Origin: Hyphomicrobiales bacterium
GTDB taxonomy: Bacteria; Pseudomonadota; Alphaproteobacteria; Rhizobiales; Xanthobacteraceae
Assembly: GCA_017304505.1 (NCBI GenBank)
Contig: JAFKKQ010000357.1
Coordinates: forward strand, 1-6,990
DNA length: 6,990 bases
Direction: 5' to 3'
The notes under the pieces are model-generated. The model was not told the origin of the DNA. It ran no database searches and worked only from the letters and a program-made list of their open reading frames with translations. Made by a program: the position numbers and the translations under genes. This document shows, one piece after another, positions 6,881-6,990 of this stretch (positions are counted from its first letter, which is position 1; every line of letters starts with the position of its first letter).

Positions 6881-6990
6881 TGATAACACGATTCCGGCGC
6901 GGACCGGCCGCGTGGAATGGCCGCGCTTGACGGCCCAACCGGCCATGAAACAATGCCGCCGCAGCGGCGGATCGGCCGGTGACGTTTCGC

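Noticed and set aside
5696..6883. Plus-strand open frame of 395 codons opposite the lysozyme-like gene
   Set aside because: The minus frame has a signal peptide and lysozyme-like motifs. The plus frame has an arginine/glycine/alanine-rich composition and no domain, and is a codon-bias shadow.
6880..6888. TGTTATCAG on the minus strand as an extended -10 for the lysozyme-like gene
   Set aside because: It matches four of six bases with no -35, and transcription would start inside the hairpin. Too weak to list.
6927..6970. TTGACG-17 bp-ACAATG on the plus strand and a nearby 5-bp GC hairpin (CCGCC/GGCGG)
   Set aside because: The -10 match is poor, any target gene lies outside the window, and short GC hairpins are frequent by chance in this DNA.

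Overview
The window is GC-rich DNA, most likely from an alphaproteobacterium of the Bradyrhizobium / Rhodopseudomonas / Afipia type. That placement rests on the overall look of the proteins: a fused indolepyruvate oxidoreductase of about 1160 residues, a cache-type membrane sensor, and a secreted proline-rich lysozyme-like protein. No database search was possible. The region looks like ordinary chromosome. I see no tRNA, rRNA, CRISPR array, insertion sequence or phage gene.

Layout from left to right. Positions 1-917 (minus strand) hold the first 305 codons of a membrane sensor protein, probably a histidine kinase, which runs off the left edge. Positions 1131-1895 (minus) encode a class II aldolase/adducin-family protein. 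A 281-bp divergent intergenic region (1896-2176) follows, with a good extended -10 element and a perfect 14-bp palindrome on the aldolase side. Positions 2177-5662 (plus) encode a single-chain indolepyruvate (arylpyruvate):ferredoxin oxidoreductase that fills half the window. Its stop lies 3 bp from the stop of a convergent minus-strand gene (5666-6832), and both stops sit inside one 15-bp palindrome. That last gene encodes a secreted protein with a lysozyme/lytic-transglycosylase-like core. Its leader contains a perfect 11-bp stem-loop.

How the genes relate. The oxidoreductase would convert arylpyruvates made by transamination of Trp, Phe or Tyr into aryl-acetyl-CoA with reduction of ferredoxin. 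The divergent aldolase-family gene may share regulation with it, but nothing in the sequence shows a shared pathway. The sensor lies downstream of the aldolase on the same strand and has its own promoter-like element of the same TGnTATAGT form. The lysozyme-like gene appears independent.

I found no convincing new multi-gene system. The points most worth a second look are the divergent lysozyme-like protein, the hairpin in its leader, the unclear start of the sensor gene, and the regulatory elements of the divergent promoter region.
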